From Castor canadensis (Eukaryota; Chordata; Mammalia; Rodentia; Castoridae): a stretch of 64,000 bases of DNA. A program made the translations under genes and the position numbers. The notes under the pieces were generated by a model. The model did no database searches. It worked only from the letters and a program-made list of their open reading frames with translations, and had not been told where the DNA came from. This document shows, piece after piece, positions 24,317-39,500 of this stretch (position 1 is the stretch's first letter; each line of letters starts with the position of its first letter). The stretch lies in contig NC_133394.1 of the NCBI RefSeq assembly GCF_047511655.1, forward strand, positions 55,646,501 through 55,710,500, read 5' to 3'.

Positions 24317-25440
24317 AGTTTTACTTGTTTATTTATTTTTTAAATTGTTTTACTGGGGCTACATTGTGACACTTACAAATTTGTTACAATAGAACACAGT
24401 TGAATTCATCCCTTCTCTCATTCTCCTTTTTTCTTCTTCCCCCATTCTGGGAATAGGTTCAATAGGTCTCATTTTTCCACTGACAAACGTGAGTGCATAA
24501 TATTCCCACCATCTTCCGACTACGCTTTCCTTATGTTCTCCTCCTCACACTGGTATCATCCTGCCAGAGAGGACTTGCTTTGCCTTCCTGTTCTGTGTTT
24601 GAAAAAAAAGACAGGTTTGATTGTTTAAGATAGATATATAGGGTATTTCTTTGTGAAATTTCCATGTATATATGTGTTATAACTCCAATTGGTTCACCTC
24701 TATTTTTCTTCTTTCTACCTTAATCCTCTGCTTATAGTGATTTCAACAGGTTTAAAAATTCTATATTCATTTTTTTGGGGGGGGAGATTTTAAATTTTTT
24801 TCTTTCTCCTTTTATCATTTTTGCATTTACTTACATGTGTATACATTGTTTGTGCCACCTTCCCTCCACCCCCTCAACCCCCCAACCCCCTGCTTCCAGG
24901 CAGAATGTGTTCTGCTTTCTTCTCCAATTTTGTTGAAGAGAAAATGTAACAGATAATAAGACATAGTGTTTTTGCTAGTTTGAGGTAAAGATAGCTATGC
25001 AGAGAGATTCCTAGAGTTGCTTCCATGCACTTGTGTATTGCAGTCCACATTGGTTCATTTCTACCAAACCTCCTTGCTACTTCTTGGATCCCTTCTCATA
25101 GTGGCCTCTGCTAATTTAAGATTACTTTATTTGCTCCTCAACAAAGAGCACATCAACTACAATAGACTTTTAGGTTTCCTTCCCTTTTCCCTATTCTTCC
25201 CACGCACATTCTAGCCTTAGTGTGTGACCCATGTCCAATAATATTACTGCATTTGTTTTGGGTCTATAATCCACATATGAGGGAGAACATGCGATTTTTG
25301 GCCTTCTTAGCCTGGCTAACTTTGCTTAAGATGATGTTCTCTAGTTCCATCATTTACTTGTGAATGATAAAATTTCATTCTTCTTTGTGGCTGAGTAAAC
25401 TTCCACTGTGTATATGACCACTAGTAGTATATGAATTTTC
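24317..25440 (-). mobile_element. LINE-1 3' end, minus strand (possibly two pieces)
   Basis: The right part is the reverse complement of the end of L1 ORF2: the minus strand encodes YSATKKNEILSF, matching the YSAIKKNE motif of L1 ORF2 C-termini, and 'gagggagaacatgcgatttt' is the adjoining 3' region. The T- and C-rich left part is L1 3'-UTR-like. A related stretch at 34297-34860 repeats the segment 24330-24770. Confidence 0.75.
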
Positions 25441-27030
25441 TTTTTGAGAAAAACATCTGTTAATCCCCTGCAGTAACAAATGTTTTCTTTTCCCTTACAG
25501 GTCCCTCTTTGGGAAAGCATGTGTTTTGTGCTTTCAATCAATTCCTTCAAATGATTATTAAAAATTTAGTTCCTCATTTCCCAACTTCTCTACATGAAGA
25601 GAGGGGGATTTGTGTTCCACTTTACCTCAGCTCACCTCAGGCTTCATTTGGAAGGACTCACTTTTGAGGTTGATGAACCAGTAACCACCTCAAGTGTAAT
25701 AGAGTTCTACAATTGCACCATTTATTTTTGTGGAAATAAGTGAATTTCACTTTGTGTGTAGGGATTCATGGGAATTTAAGTGTTTGTTTGCTCATACAGG
25801 TAGTACATTTTCTCTAATTGTGGTGAATGTTAATAGTAAATTTTATTTTGAGATTTTTTTGAGGAAAAGAGGTTGATTTAGTGCACAAGAAAAAGTCATT
25901 GTTTTAATACTGCAGTTTGAGGATACTCAACCTTATCTAAAATACTTGTGACCAGAAGTGTTTCAGTTTGGGTTTTTTGCTCTGGCTTTGGAAATTTGAA
26001 TATACACAGAAAAGTTCTTGGGAATATGATGCAAACCTAAATGTGAAAATCATTTATATTTAGTATACACCTTATAGACATAGCCTAAAGGTAATCTTAT
26101 GTGATATTCCTATATTTTGACTTCAATCTGTCACATGAGATCAGGTGTAGAATTTTCAATTTGTGGTATCATATTGGTGCTCAGAAAGGTTTGCATTCCA
26201 TAACATTGCAAATTTTGGATATTTGTTTTGGGGACTCTTGACCTGTTCATTAGGAAATTCTGTTTCCAAGAAGATGGGACCTTCATGATTAATTTTGATA
26301 GTCATTAGGATGCTAGTTAGTAAGTTGTTTATCCCATTGCAATTGACTTGTGTATTTAAAATGGAATATGCTGAATAACTATTATGACATTAATAATAAA
26401 AGAGTAGTTACAAAATAGGAGAAACCATACACCATTTGAGTGTGCACCACTCACTTGTATTACCTTGTGATCTCTGCTCCAGTTTCCCTTGTTCAATTTT
26501 CTATTTAGCTTAAGTTGGGTTGTAGGCTACAGTTTTGGGGGTTTTTTTCAGTATGAATAAAATCAATGGGAAAGTGATGTGAACAAAATAATAGCAGGAA
26601 ATTTACAAAAATCTATTTTCTACAATAATAAATCTTACATAAACTAAGATTGAAATATATTTTGAAACCCTTGAGTTCAAACTTACATATTTATAGCCCT
26701 GTCTGTCATATAAAAAATTTATGTTTTCAGGAACCGTACACTCTTGCATTTTTGTTTAGCCCCTGAGATACTTTTTGAAACCATAGTTCTCTAAAACACA
26801 GCTTTAAAATACAGAGTATTATGCTTGCTCAGTACTTAATATTCTGAATGATAGCATTATCTACAACTGTTTGGTGCTATCCACAAAGTTTTCAGTGCTT
26901 CCTGGGTTAGTCTTCACCCACCACACCCTTGGTCATGGCCCATAGAGCTGGTCACTGAGCCAGACCTCAAGACTGCTAGGGATGGAAGTGACATGCTTTG
27001 CTCTGGAGCAGGCATAATTAGTTTCTTCCC

Positions 27031-30000
27031 ATGATCACAGCTGTTCCCACATTTAAGACACAAACAGAGATTGTGCTTGATTATCTTTCTAGGTGTAAGA
27101 AAATCTTGCAGATCAAATGTGTAATCCCACTGCGCATCATATGGATGGACAAAGTGGAAGAAGGCGACTCCAGTGCCAAGAAGTCCTTTCTCTTGGGGTG
27201 GCCAATGGAGAACTTCAGGGCCACCTTCCAGTAAGACCCACAACTAGGCCTTGTGTTTATATGCTACCTATGATAGGGCACAGTTACTTTTATATTTTCT
27301 ATCCCAGATCAAAAATGCCATTAAAATTTTCTCAAAAATTATTCAAAATGAGAAAACATTTTCCTCTGGCTGCATATTAAGCTCTAGACTCATTTTTGAC
27401 CTCCCATAATATTGATCATTTGCCCTGTATTTTCCCCTAAGAGATTTTTACATGCAAATATGTGCAAATGAATCAATAGTCAAATAGGTTTTGACCAGTG
27501 CTTTTTCAACAGGACTCCAGAAGCTACTTGGGGTGGATGGATGTTTAAGGACTGTGGAAGGCAGATCAGGGAGCAAGGAACTAGGCCTCTTCAACATCCT
27601 CTCTCTGAAATGATCAGAGATTATCTGTGTTTTAAAAGTATCTGAGTAGTTCTTTCTTCAGCAAGTATTATTGCATTGTCAAATTCAGTTTGAAAATTCT
27701 TTTTGTACTCCCAATTTAATTGTACAAATTAAAAATATTTTGTCATCAAATACTGAGATGCCTGAATTGCCATGTGACAGATTATCATATTTGTTGTCTG
27801 TAGGCAATATATACCAAACATGATGCCTTTAGACAATTTGAAATAGATATTTATTCATGCAGTATAGGTTAGTTTTCCAACACATTCGTAGGCTTGCATG
27901 AAGATGGGAATGTGGCTGTCTACCTAGCCATCTTGAGCTCATACTCTTGATTTAACAGCATGTAACACAAAGCTGCTGCTCTGAACAACCACATGTCACA
28001 CATCATACATATTTTTCTCAAGGGTTCATCACATGCACTCAGTATTCCTCTTTACTTTCTTCACCACTCTGCCAAAACCTGATGCATTATCACAAAGTTG
28101 AAATAATTAAAATTTTTACAATTTTATAAATTTAGTAAATTCTGTGATGCATCTTTTGACTCAAGGAACTTTCCAAAGATTATTGGGAAGAAGACTATGT
28201 TTGTATCAATCTCTATGTGTCTTCTCTTCCATGGCAGATTTCTCTAAAGGTTATCAGTTCTTAATGTTTTCTCTATGTGGCTGGTTAGAAGAAGGAGTTC
28301 AGATTGAGAATATGTGAAGACTTTGCTGAGATGGTTTACAAAATCCTTTTTTTAAAAGGATGTAAAAATTAGATTTCCATTTAGTTATAATGCTACAAAG
28401 ATGCCCAGTACCTAAGTGCTTTTCCATTTACTGTTGTTAAGATTCTTTAAATTGGCATAATAGAAGTGGTATCCATGTATATATGTAACTTAGGGGCCAT
28501 CAAGGTGATTCACACTCCTGAAGAAACCCATCCCAGACAGCAGAGAGATGGAAATTGGAGTTTCTTTTACTAATAGAGATATAAAATGTGGCAGTCCTGG
28601 GGAAAAAAAGTCTGATTTTCCATAACAATTTCAAGATGGGGTTTCTCAATAACTCAGCAATTTACTCCTGAATGTAGATTCATGAAAAATGCAAACATAC
28701 ATCCACACAAAATCTTCTGTTCAAATGTTCACAGCATCATTGGTCATATTAGCCAAAGTAGAAACCAATTTATACTTTGTAGGAATAATTTGGAGAGTAA
28801 TGAATAAGGGGCTTGCTTTTCATAACAAGATAATGATGGTAGATAAACAATATTGTGAGTTTACTAAAAGTCACTCATGGTCAGTTTCATGTTGTATGTA
28901 ATATGCCAGTTTTAAAAAAAATAGTTAACAAGTGATCAATCCATATTTGAATAATTCTCAAAATATTTTTACTTAAATATTTAATACAGCTGTGAAATAA
29001 CAAGGGGATAGTTAGCAATTTAGATACAGGTGAATTGATCTTGGCCAGACGATCACACTAATGAATGTTTTCTAGGAAGTAATTTTCCATATTACAACTC
29101 TGAAGCTTGTATAAAGAAATAAAACATTGTGGAGGTTTTTTCCTCTAAAAACATAGTCTTGTTTCTGGTGCAAGAGTAGTCCATCCAAAGGACAAATTTC
29201 TTATGTATGATTAAATCTGATTAACAGTATTTTTTGCATATGAGTAGTACTTTAAGCTCCCTGAGGTTTAATTTGCCTATTTATAAGTTCTGGTAACTGA
29301 ATCATAGAGCAGTTATGTGAGTTGGCTGTGGTCACATAGTTTGCAGGTTATGGCTGGAATCTAGTGTTTAAATTCCAAACCAACATCTTTTCCCTTTCAA
29401 ATATACTTCCCTTCACTGGAAAATCACCTGTAAATAGCAAGGTCCCTTAAACTCAGTTATTAGCAGGATACTACTTCCACTTGTACCCACAGCAGTAACA
29501 ATGGGCCTCTAATCCTTTTATCTGGAATGATGATCTTAAAATCTTAGAATAAATATATTATGCTTAATTTTCCTCACTTTTTATATTGCAGCTCTTTGGA
29601 ACAAAAGGAAAAGTGGTACTCATTCCTTGAAAGGTATTTTGCCAGTGTGCATATTTTAATTCTTATGTTTGTGATAAAAGAAGGAAAGTCCCTGAAAGCC
29701 AGTACCCCTCAAACTATTCTACTTTTTAGTCACAGAAATTACTAGACTATCCTCATATAAATTCTTACTTGCATTTACCCTGAATGTTATTATAAATAGT
29801 GTTCTCTAGGTGATACGTACATTTTGTTTATATTTGAGGAAGTTTTGGTTAACTTTCCTTTTCTTCAACCTATAGATTGGAGCTAACATTATTCTTGAAC
29901 CATATATTAAATTCTCATAAACATAGATTACTTACTCAATTGAGCCAATTCAAAGAAACTGCTTCTTCCCACCTACCCTTGAACCCAGGAAGGTGTTGGG

Positions 30001-31228
30001 CCCTCCCTCCATCAGGCAAAAATGCTTTGAGGTCTAGACTTGCTTCCCAAATCTTATATCCCATTGAATCCTGGTATCCTCAAGGCCACAGGTTATTTTC
30101 CTGAAATATTACCTATTTTCAAACACATAATTGATCTTGCTGTATCTTTTCATATGCCTTAAATATAACATAATAAAGATGGATAATTTTCAAAACAGGT
30201 TTTTTTGGAAAAAAATGGTACTAGCTTATTCATTTTTAAATTTTTGGTTATTATTTAATCATTAGAAACATCAAGCTAACAAAAGAGAAGGACAACCAAA
30301 AAAGCCTTGAGCTCCAGATCTTCGCCAAAGACTTCCATCCCTGTGTAAGTGTTTTTAAGACAAAAAAGAAAATTTCAAGTTACTGATTTAGGCAGAATAA
30401 GAGAGAGAATGAGAGAGAGAAGTGGAGGGAGATAAAGAGAATTTGTAAAGTATTTGAAAAGATAATTTATAAAATGATAGATAATTTTAAAATGTTATAT
30501 GGAACTAAAAACTTTTAATGAAGGAAACAAATAGAGGGTGTAGTAAAGGGGGTTAAGAAATAGAAATACAGATGAGTTTGGTCAAAGTACATTATATGTA
30601 TGTAGGTAAACATCACAATGAAATATTGTTATATGTGCTATATACCTAACACATATACGTATTTAACATGCATGCATACATGGTAAATTCTGGGCAATAT
30701 GAAGCAAGAATAGCCCATTTTAGATACAATGCCTAAACAAAGAAGAAATGTTTCAAATTAAATGTCCATGAAATATACTGGTTTTTGTACTAAAAGAATT
30801 TTCCCAAGCAGGTATTTCTTAGCACAATTAAATTTTTATTCAAGTTTTCACTACATATATACATAGTGATTACAGTTGGTTCCATTTTTAAATGTTGTTT
30901 AGATGTTTTATTTTAAAATGATTTTGTGTCTTTCAAATCAACATACATTGAAGTAAAAATATGACTAATATCATATAACCTCTTTCTGTATTCACTTATT
31001 TGATAACATTTTGCCTTATTTCCTTTATCAAATATTTTCTTTCTTATCCCTTTCCTTAGAAAAACATATATGTACACTTATTTTTTAAGCTCAGTTACAT
31101 ATACCATTCCCCTCTATCCTTACTTATATATTTCCTGAGAATGAGAATATTCTAGGTAACTACCATTGAGTAACTTTAGTAAATTCATTAGTAAGTTTAT
31201 TATTGTTACATATATATGATATAATATG

Positions 31229-31275
<47 letters not shown>

Positions 31276-33514
31276 ATGGTGTGTGTCTGTGTAAACAGTG
31301 CTAGTATTTGAGTTCAGGGCCTCACACAAGCTAGGGAAGTGCTTTATGGCTGAGATAGAGATTTAGCCAATATAAAATTTTATCTATTGTTCATATTCCA
31401 ATTTTTATCAGTTCACTCCAATAGTGTTGTTCTCTTTCCAGTACCGGATCCTCTAGGGACAGGCATTGAGTTTCGCAATTATTTCAAATACAGAGTTTTG
31501 AAATAATGGTCCTCAGAAATCAATTGAGCTACCTTAGAGTAATGACACTCTCTGTCCTCTGTTTTACTGCTATTGAAAAAAAACCCTGTATCTTCAATAC
31601 TATGTAACATTGGATTTCTGAAATTATAGTACAGTAGTCAGGATGTTCACAATGATGAATAAAATGACTATTTTTATGTCACTTATCTCTGTATAGTGGT
31701 TCTAGTGGAAGTCAGAAGTTTTTGTTTGTTTTTTGCAGCACTGGGGTTCTTAACTCAGGGCCTGATATTTGCTCAACAGGCACTTTTACCACTTGAGCCA
31801 CTCAGCTGGCCCTGAATAGTGGTTCTGAATTACACAAAATAGTATTGAAGGAGGAAAAGGGTAGTGCCAATACATTCTTTCTTGACCAATAACAAAGTCA
31901 TAAGATTGTTCTGACCTGTTTACATGTGCCAGAAGCATTGCAGGAGAGAGAAAAGACTAGATTATTCTCATGTAAAGAAGCATTCAAATGTCTCTGCTGG
32001 CTTGATTTCAATGATAACAAGTGGTAACATTTAGAATTTGTCATGGACTACATCTTTATATACACCTTAAAAAGCCAAATTTATTTCTGTCTAATTTGTT
32101 TAAAAAATCAATATTTTGAATGCACGTTTTTAGTCTCATAAGTTGAACATTTATATCATCTTTTCTTTTTTTTATTGTTTATTCATTTATTCATATGTAC
32201 ATACATTGTTTGGGCCATTTCTCCCCAGCACCTTCCTCGCTTCTAGGCAGAACCTCTTCTGCCCTCTGCTCCAATTTTGTTGAAGAGAAGACATAGTAAT
32301 AATAAGAAAGGCATAGTGTTTTTGCTAGTTTGAGAATAAAGATAGATCTACAGAGAGATTCCTAGCATTGCTTCCATGCACATGTGTATTACAACCCTAA
32401 TTGGTTCATCTCTGCCAGAGCTATTCACTACTTCCAGGTCACCTTCCCATAGTGGCCTCTGTCAGTTTAAGATTACTTTATTAGCTGCTCTGCAGTGGGC
32501 ACATCAAACACTTTCAAGTTTTAGGTTTCCTTCCCTTTCCCTATTCTTCCTGTATGCATTCTCCCCTTAGTGCATAACCCATATCATCTTGTGCTTGGCC
32601 TCAGCTCTTAAGAATTGAGGACACTTGCTCTATATTAAAAGGAAGATATATAAAAAAGAAAAAAGATGGGCATGATGCCACATCACTGTCATCCCAACAA
32701 GGGAAGAAAGCATAAAATGAGAGAATTGAGGTGCACTTGGTCTTGAGCAGACATTGAGAACCTATCTCTGATATAACCAGAGAAAAAGGGCTGGAGGCAT
32801 GGTTCATGTGATAGAGTGTCTGTCTAGCAAACATGTAGCCATGAGTTCAAACCCCAATATTAAAAAAAACCCTACTTTTTTTTCACAAGGAGCTCTGTCT
32901 ACACAAATTTACATGTTTTTATCTACAAAAACACTATCTGAAGAGAATATGTATATTATTGTAATTATTATTTTGATCTTACTTCGTTCCACATGTCATA
33001 AACACCTACTGTCTTGCAAGCCACACAAATTAGAGAATGATTAGAATTTCAAAGAGTTTCTTTGTAGATTTCATGGTGGAATTTTAAAATTATGAGGGAC
33101 TTTCTGACATTTTAAAAATTACAGAACCTTTACTGGTAACTAAATTTCAAGTTAAAGCACAATGTTTGTACCTGCCAGATATTTTAGCATAAGAAGTTCT
33201 GACTTTCCTGAGTTTGGATAATCTGAGACCTACTTTTGGGTTCTGTGACAAATTTTTACAGTTGTTAGGCTATAAGAAGCACAATGAGAAATAACTGAAT
33301 TTGACATGATTTGTTCATAAAAATCCAATGAACTCTGGTCAGGCTCAGTGGATAATCCTGTAATTCCAGATACTTACAAGCCAGAGATTGGAAGCAATGT
33401 AGTTCAAGGCCAGCTTGGGCAAAAATAAGAGTTAGCCAGACCCCCATGCCTAGTTACCCTCAGGGATAGATCACTTGGCCATATGTGCTAGGCTTTGGGT
33501 GATCCTCAGCAACA

Positions 33515-33549
<35 letters not shown>

Positions 33550-36500
33550 CCAATTGAAAACTTTAGGACTAGCTGTCATGCAAACCAGTTAGTTCCTAAA
33601 AAAGTAAAATACAATGAATCATAAAAGGGTTTCCTATACTTTATTTTTAGTGTCACTTAAAGGCCTGTGCTTGCCCACTGATGCTGTTTGTCTTTTTAGC
33701 CAGAGTTTCCTTATGTAGCTCAGGCTGGCCTCAAATTCACAATCTCTCTGCCTCAGCCTTTGGAGTACTAGGAGTATAGGGGAGTGATAACATGCAGAGC
33801 AACTTTTTTCTTCTTTAAGCAGTGTTTATCAGGTACCACAGACCTGATTGTGGATTTATGTGATATTACAAAATCTGCATGCATAGTAACTTTCTTATTT
33901 TATGGTACTATATTTTGAAATTCAGATGGCTCAATAGTATCTGCTCAGAATCCCATTAATCTTTGTTTGATTTTCTATAAATTGTCCTCCTATTTTTCTA
34001 GAATTCATGTTCAATGTGTGATGTAGTAGAAATGACTATATTCACTGGCAGATGGGACTAGAGCTAAAATTATGAAAGGTTTCATTCTTGATTCTCAGAT
34101 TCATTATTTCAATAGATATTAACAATGAAAATCTAGTAACCCTGAAGAGAAACTGTTCTCTATATAGTGGTTATTTGAAAATGTTTTTATGTCAATTTTT
34201 ATTCCAATTTTAGTAGAACAGAACATATGACACGCAAAGAAATAAAGCCAAACTCGTAACACAACTTGGGTAGAAAAGGAAAGGCTTCAGCTCCTCCTTA
34301 ATTTTTAAATCATTTTATTATTGTTGCACTGAGGGTACATTGTGACATTTACCACAGTTATTACAATGCATCAAAATTGAGTTTGCCCTTTCCACTATGC
34401 TCCTTTATCCCTCTTTCCCCCATTACTGGAACAGTTTCAGTAGGTCCATTTTCCCATTTTCATTCATGAGTACATACTATTTTCCCCATATTCACCCTTC
34501 TGTACCCTTTCCCTATATTCTCCCCTCTCTCAGTGGTCCCAATCCTCAGACAGGACTTGTTTAACCTTCAAGTTAATAAAACCTTTCTGTATTTCTCTAC
34601 GTAAGAGGGTTTCAGTATGACATTTCCATTTGTATATGTCTTATATTCCAAATTGGTCCATCCCCTCTGTTTTTCTCCTCTCTACCATAGTCCCCTTCTT
34701 ATGGTTGTTTCAACAGGTTTGAAAATTCTTTATGCATTCTTGTATAGAAAATATATCAACCATATTCACCTTCTTAACTTTTTTCTTTTACCCTCCTCCA
34801 TCTCCCATTAGTAACCTCCCCTTAGTGTGTCCTGCTTTTCATAACATCACCTCGTTCTTTTGAAATTACTCTCCCCCATTATGCAAACAGCCTCACAGCA
34901 CTCAGAACCAAACCCCATGCCATCTCTGACTACTTAATTTTTTTCTTTCTCAACTAACTTGCTATATTTCATGTGCTACAAATCCTTTATTTGAAGAGAA
35001 ATGTGTTATACTGAAATATTTCCTACTGATTTCATGTTATATAAAGAAATGAAAAAATATTTAGTCAAGGTTTTGTGCTATACATGTACTTTATTTTCTC
35101 CTCACCTGAAAACAAATTTTGCTTGTTTAATGTGCATAATAATTTGACTGTAACTATAGAATTCTTTGTTTTGTCTTATAGTATTTTAATCATGTATTTT
35201 TTATAGCCCATTGATGTTACTGCAACAAGTTTTGATACAGTAAATGATATTATTAAGAAGATTCTCTCCATTTTAGGAATAACTGTAAGTTACCTGCAAG
35301 CTATTTTAAAATTTAAAGATAACTTCAATTTTTGAGATTCATATCTATTTAAATATGTTTTTTCATATACCTATCATATGATAGCCGATTATTATAGCTA
35401 TCAAAGTCATAGTTTGTCCCCACACACACATTTTTAGGAACTGAAGCTAGCTAGTTATAAGATTAGTCTATCTATCTATTAACATTGCATTATCATTCTC
35501 ATTTTAAGTTTCATACCAGCCAAAAGTCTCAAACTATAATGAGTTTTGCTATAATTGTAGAGGATTAATAAAAATATATAACATATACAATAAAAATTGC
35601 ACAATTTTTAATAGGAAATTCTATTTCCTATTTTTGAAATAATAATATTGAGATGTTCTTTTTGTATTATTTTTTGTTTTCTCCTTTCCCATACAGGTTT
35701 ATTCTGATTATCATTCAGAGGACTCAATCTGAATGTGATGTGTCCTAAAGGACATGTTTCATTATACAGATTTACATTAAAAACATGTGGGTGGAGACCA
35801 TATCCCCTGAATGTTGGTTTGTGAATAAGAGGCAGATGTCTTTAAATAACTGACAAAGAGACAAGTTTTGGATGAGACCATGGATTAGGGGTCATTTATG
35901 TGTACACACTTCCATCCTATTTTACTTTTAGGTGTCTGTTGCTTTATGTTTTGATTGTGCTTGTATATGTAGTTAAATATTCTTTTGTAAAAGAGGTGCA
36001 TATATTTGAGAATGAGGCAGCAAAAGAGGAAGAGAAAAGTGCACATCATTCAGAGTTTTATTAAATTTAAAGACTTTTGGATCAAGGAAGCATGTTATAG
36101 CAGGGCTCCTTATATAAAATTATTTCCTTGTGAAAATTCCTTGATATTATGACATGAACTCTGAGGTTGTAATTAAATCTGACTGAATGGCATGATTGGG
36201 TCCCATAAAATTTCCACAATTTGGAATAATAATCTCTTTTATAGAAGTACAATTTAATAATATATTGAAGATAACTCTGAATTCATATGTTCTTAGTAAA
36301 GCAGATACCTCTACCTTGATTTCTAAACTGTAGGATGTATGTGCTCTGAATAAGAATTAAATCCTAGAAAAGACTGAGTAGTTTAGTGGAAGCATGGGGA
36401 GAGTGACTTAGAATACAGTTCATTTAATTCATATTTGTGAATCACATTTCCTTAATGTAAACAGCTCACCACAAAGAATTTCTAGTTTAATAAAGAATGA

Positions 36501-39500
36501 AGGTTATTTGGTTATATAAGTATGCTTGATTTAAGTAACTCCATCACAACATTTTTAATCCATGATTTACAAAAATATTTTTATTAGGTCTCCCAATTTG
36601 CCATACAATATTGAGATTATGTAATACCATCCTTGTGCATGCACACATGTGTTTGGGTGTGCCTATTACTAATAACTCCATTTGAAACATATTTCTGCTT
36701 TAGCCCCACTTTTAGGACTGTAGAATAATTCAACAGAATCTTGGTAATTTAGGTTTGTTTAAATGAGGTTTCCATATTGTTGGCCAATAATTCTGCTGGG
36801 ATAACTGTTTTCTACACCTGACCTATTTTTCAGGTAGATTCCTTATAAAGATTCTCTCCTCAGGACAAGACTCCTCTGACTGAATGCAGATGTCAGGCTT
36901 CTCCCTGACATCTCCTCAAGGCCTCTTAGACCTCTGTCTCTTTTGCTTAGGGTTATTGAGCTTACAATGCCTTCTAAATTTTACATTGCTTGGGCATAGT
37001 CATAGCATGTGTGTGGCTCTCTGAGACACAAGTTTGTCTGCATGTCTGGAAAGGGACATGTGAAAGCAGAAGTCAACATTCTTCATAGACTGTGAAGATA
37101 GCAAAAGGCAAGACTCTGGGGATTAAACATTTTTCCCTTAGTGGAGTAGCTTGAGTATTATTTATCATTATTTGGGTCACTCAGAAAATGATGGCTGGGT
37201 TGCATTATGATTCATGGTTCTTCAGAAGTCACAAGGCACAAATCTAGAGTAATCTCCTGGAGGCTTAGAAGTATCCAGAGGTTACAGAAATCAGCAGGGT
37301 TAACTTAAAACTGTGGCCAACACAAGAATATAATAGCATTTGTACTGATGCAAATTACTTTCCTTCTTAGAAATACTAAGAAAATATGTTCTTCAGTAAT
37401 CTATTGTGAATGATCTTTTGTGGTGCTTTGTCCTTTCTGTCTCCCAGGGATGTGAAAATGAATACCTGCTGTCTTTCAATTCTGGGAATGAAGAAGCCCC
37501 TTTCTCACTCAATGGTAAATGTCAGGGAAAATCTAAAATGTGATTGATGGGATTCAAAGTTGTACTTCTACCTCTCAAAGTATTGATTATTGTCTTAAGC
37601 TTAAATAACTCTAAATGTAAAAATGACTCAAAATATTCACTTGTACATTAAAGAAATAATTGCCCAGCATTTACTCTATCACAGGTACCTGGAAATATCT
37701 CTCTCCTCAACAATTTCTTGTACAGTTGAGGAGAAAAATGTGATATTTTCCTCTATTTTTTTACACAAAACATGACTTTCTTTGAAAATAAGAACAAAAC
37801 TATTTTTGGTCATAAAGTATAAAACAGACCGGAAATTAATTTTCCCATTTATTGTTCCTATCCCAGTAAAAATCCACTGTTCCATTTTCTAAAGAGTATG
37901 TCACCTCTATTTTGTAAGAATCTTCTATAATTCAGCTATGGCTGTGAATCCATATACAAATATTTAATTAACACAAGCTCTATGCTCAGAACTTCTCACA
38001 GCATTAACAGAAAAGGAGATAATCAGACTCTTAAACTCTTCCTCCCTGACTGACCAACCTGTATTTTGGCATTAATTAGGTTGTATTTTCCACTATCTCT
38101 TTTTAAAGTCACTGGCAGGTTATTCATCTTTAAAGTTGTTCAAATAATTTAGTTGCAAGAAAAATGCATGACTCATCAAGTGAGGATGAAGAAATAAATC
38201 CACTCCAACACACTGGAAGGGCCAGGATATGTAGCATATGCTCTAGTTGAGAGAGGGAGCTGATTTATGTTGGAAATCATAAACATGCTTCTTTTTAATA
38301 ATGTTGACTTATTTAATAATGTTGTTTATCAGCAATAAATAAATGATGTGGAGAAGGAAATACTGGAAATATATTTTAATGAAATGTATTAATTTGATAA
38401 AAAATCTTAATGATAACTAAGGCTCAGAACACCTTTGAACAAAGCTGGTTTAAGGCACTCTAAGAGCACAATAGTCTTGAGGATCCCAGGTCAGCCTTTC
38501 TGAATCATTTATTTTAATGTACTCTCTATTCTCAAGTGTTAATCAACTTCTGATTATCCTGAACTTTGATTTTATTGCATTGGTGCCAGAAGAGCTTGCT
38601 TTACCCTAAAAGTTGAAAGTTGCTGTATTTCTTGCTCTGAATGTAGCACTGACAATGTATCTGTGCCAGATGGAAAGGAAAAGCAAGAGTTCACCATGTT
38701 ACATCAGTGAAAAATGAGCAGTAGATACAAGAGAGCTTATATACTCTTTCTAGATAATGCACTTCAAAGCACAGTGTTTTTGATAATTTTTTATAAAGAA
38801 AGTAATTTAAAGCATGAAAGAGCAAAATAAGTCACTTGTCATGTAGCTCCTGATGACTGTGAGTGTGGTTTCCCAGATTGCAGCATTTTGCCCACTGTTT
38901 CTATTCTCTAATACACTGCAACCTTCTTTCTGCTCACTGTCTGTGAGGAACCACTGGGAAGACAGCAGTGTGAGGGAATCATGAGGAAAACCAGTCTACT
39001 GATCATGAGTAGCCCTGACAAGATAACTGACAAAGGGAAACAACATCTCTTTTGGTCAAAGTGACATCATATAAGATAAAGTATTAATCTTAGCAATTCT
39101 TATCATATATACTTTAATTATTAAAGAACATTAACAACCAATGTACGTCATTGTATTTTTTTCCATCCTTATAAGTCTCTGCAGTAGGGAGGACATATGT
39201 TTGAAATGAAGAATGTAAGGTTAGAGGATTCAAGTAATTTGCCTAAGATAAAAATTTGGTTGTAGTCAAGGCAGAAACTAGAAGGCCTTGAATATTCTCA
39301 GATGAGAACATAGCAAAAGTCATTATTGAACCATTCTCAGATGTATCTCTTCATCCCAAACAAGGTAACATATTTAAGGTTTTTATCTCTTTATTACTTA
39401 ACCTCCTTTGCTTGGTCACCTGTTTTCTGGATGGTCTTCTCAGTGAGTGTGCATAATGCATACTCAGGAGACACAGCATTATTATTTTCACAGACTATAA

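Larger units (their letters stand above)
13456..27030. other. Gene-free interval between the two gene-like loci
   Basis: No exon with convincing similarity was found. The upstream part of an ARHGAP20-type PH domain (the ERHLFLFND-type exon) was looked for on the + strand without success. The interval holds SINE, MIR, B1-like and L1 pieces listed separately; the remainder is AT-rich unique sequence. Confidence 0.5.
30345..35206 (+). other. Large intron of ARHGAP20-like locus, repeat-rich
   Basis: Holds SINEs in both orientations, two L1 3'-end pieces, an AT and a CA microsatellite (each listed). No additional exon was recognised. Confidence 0.6.
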
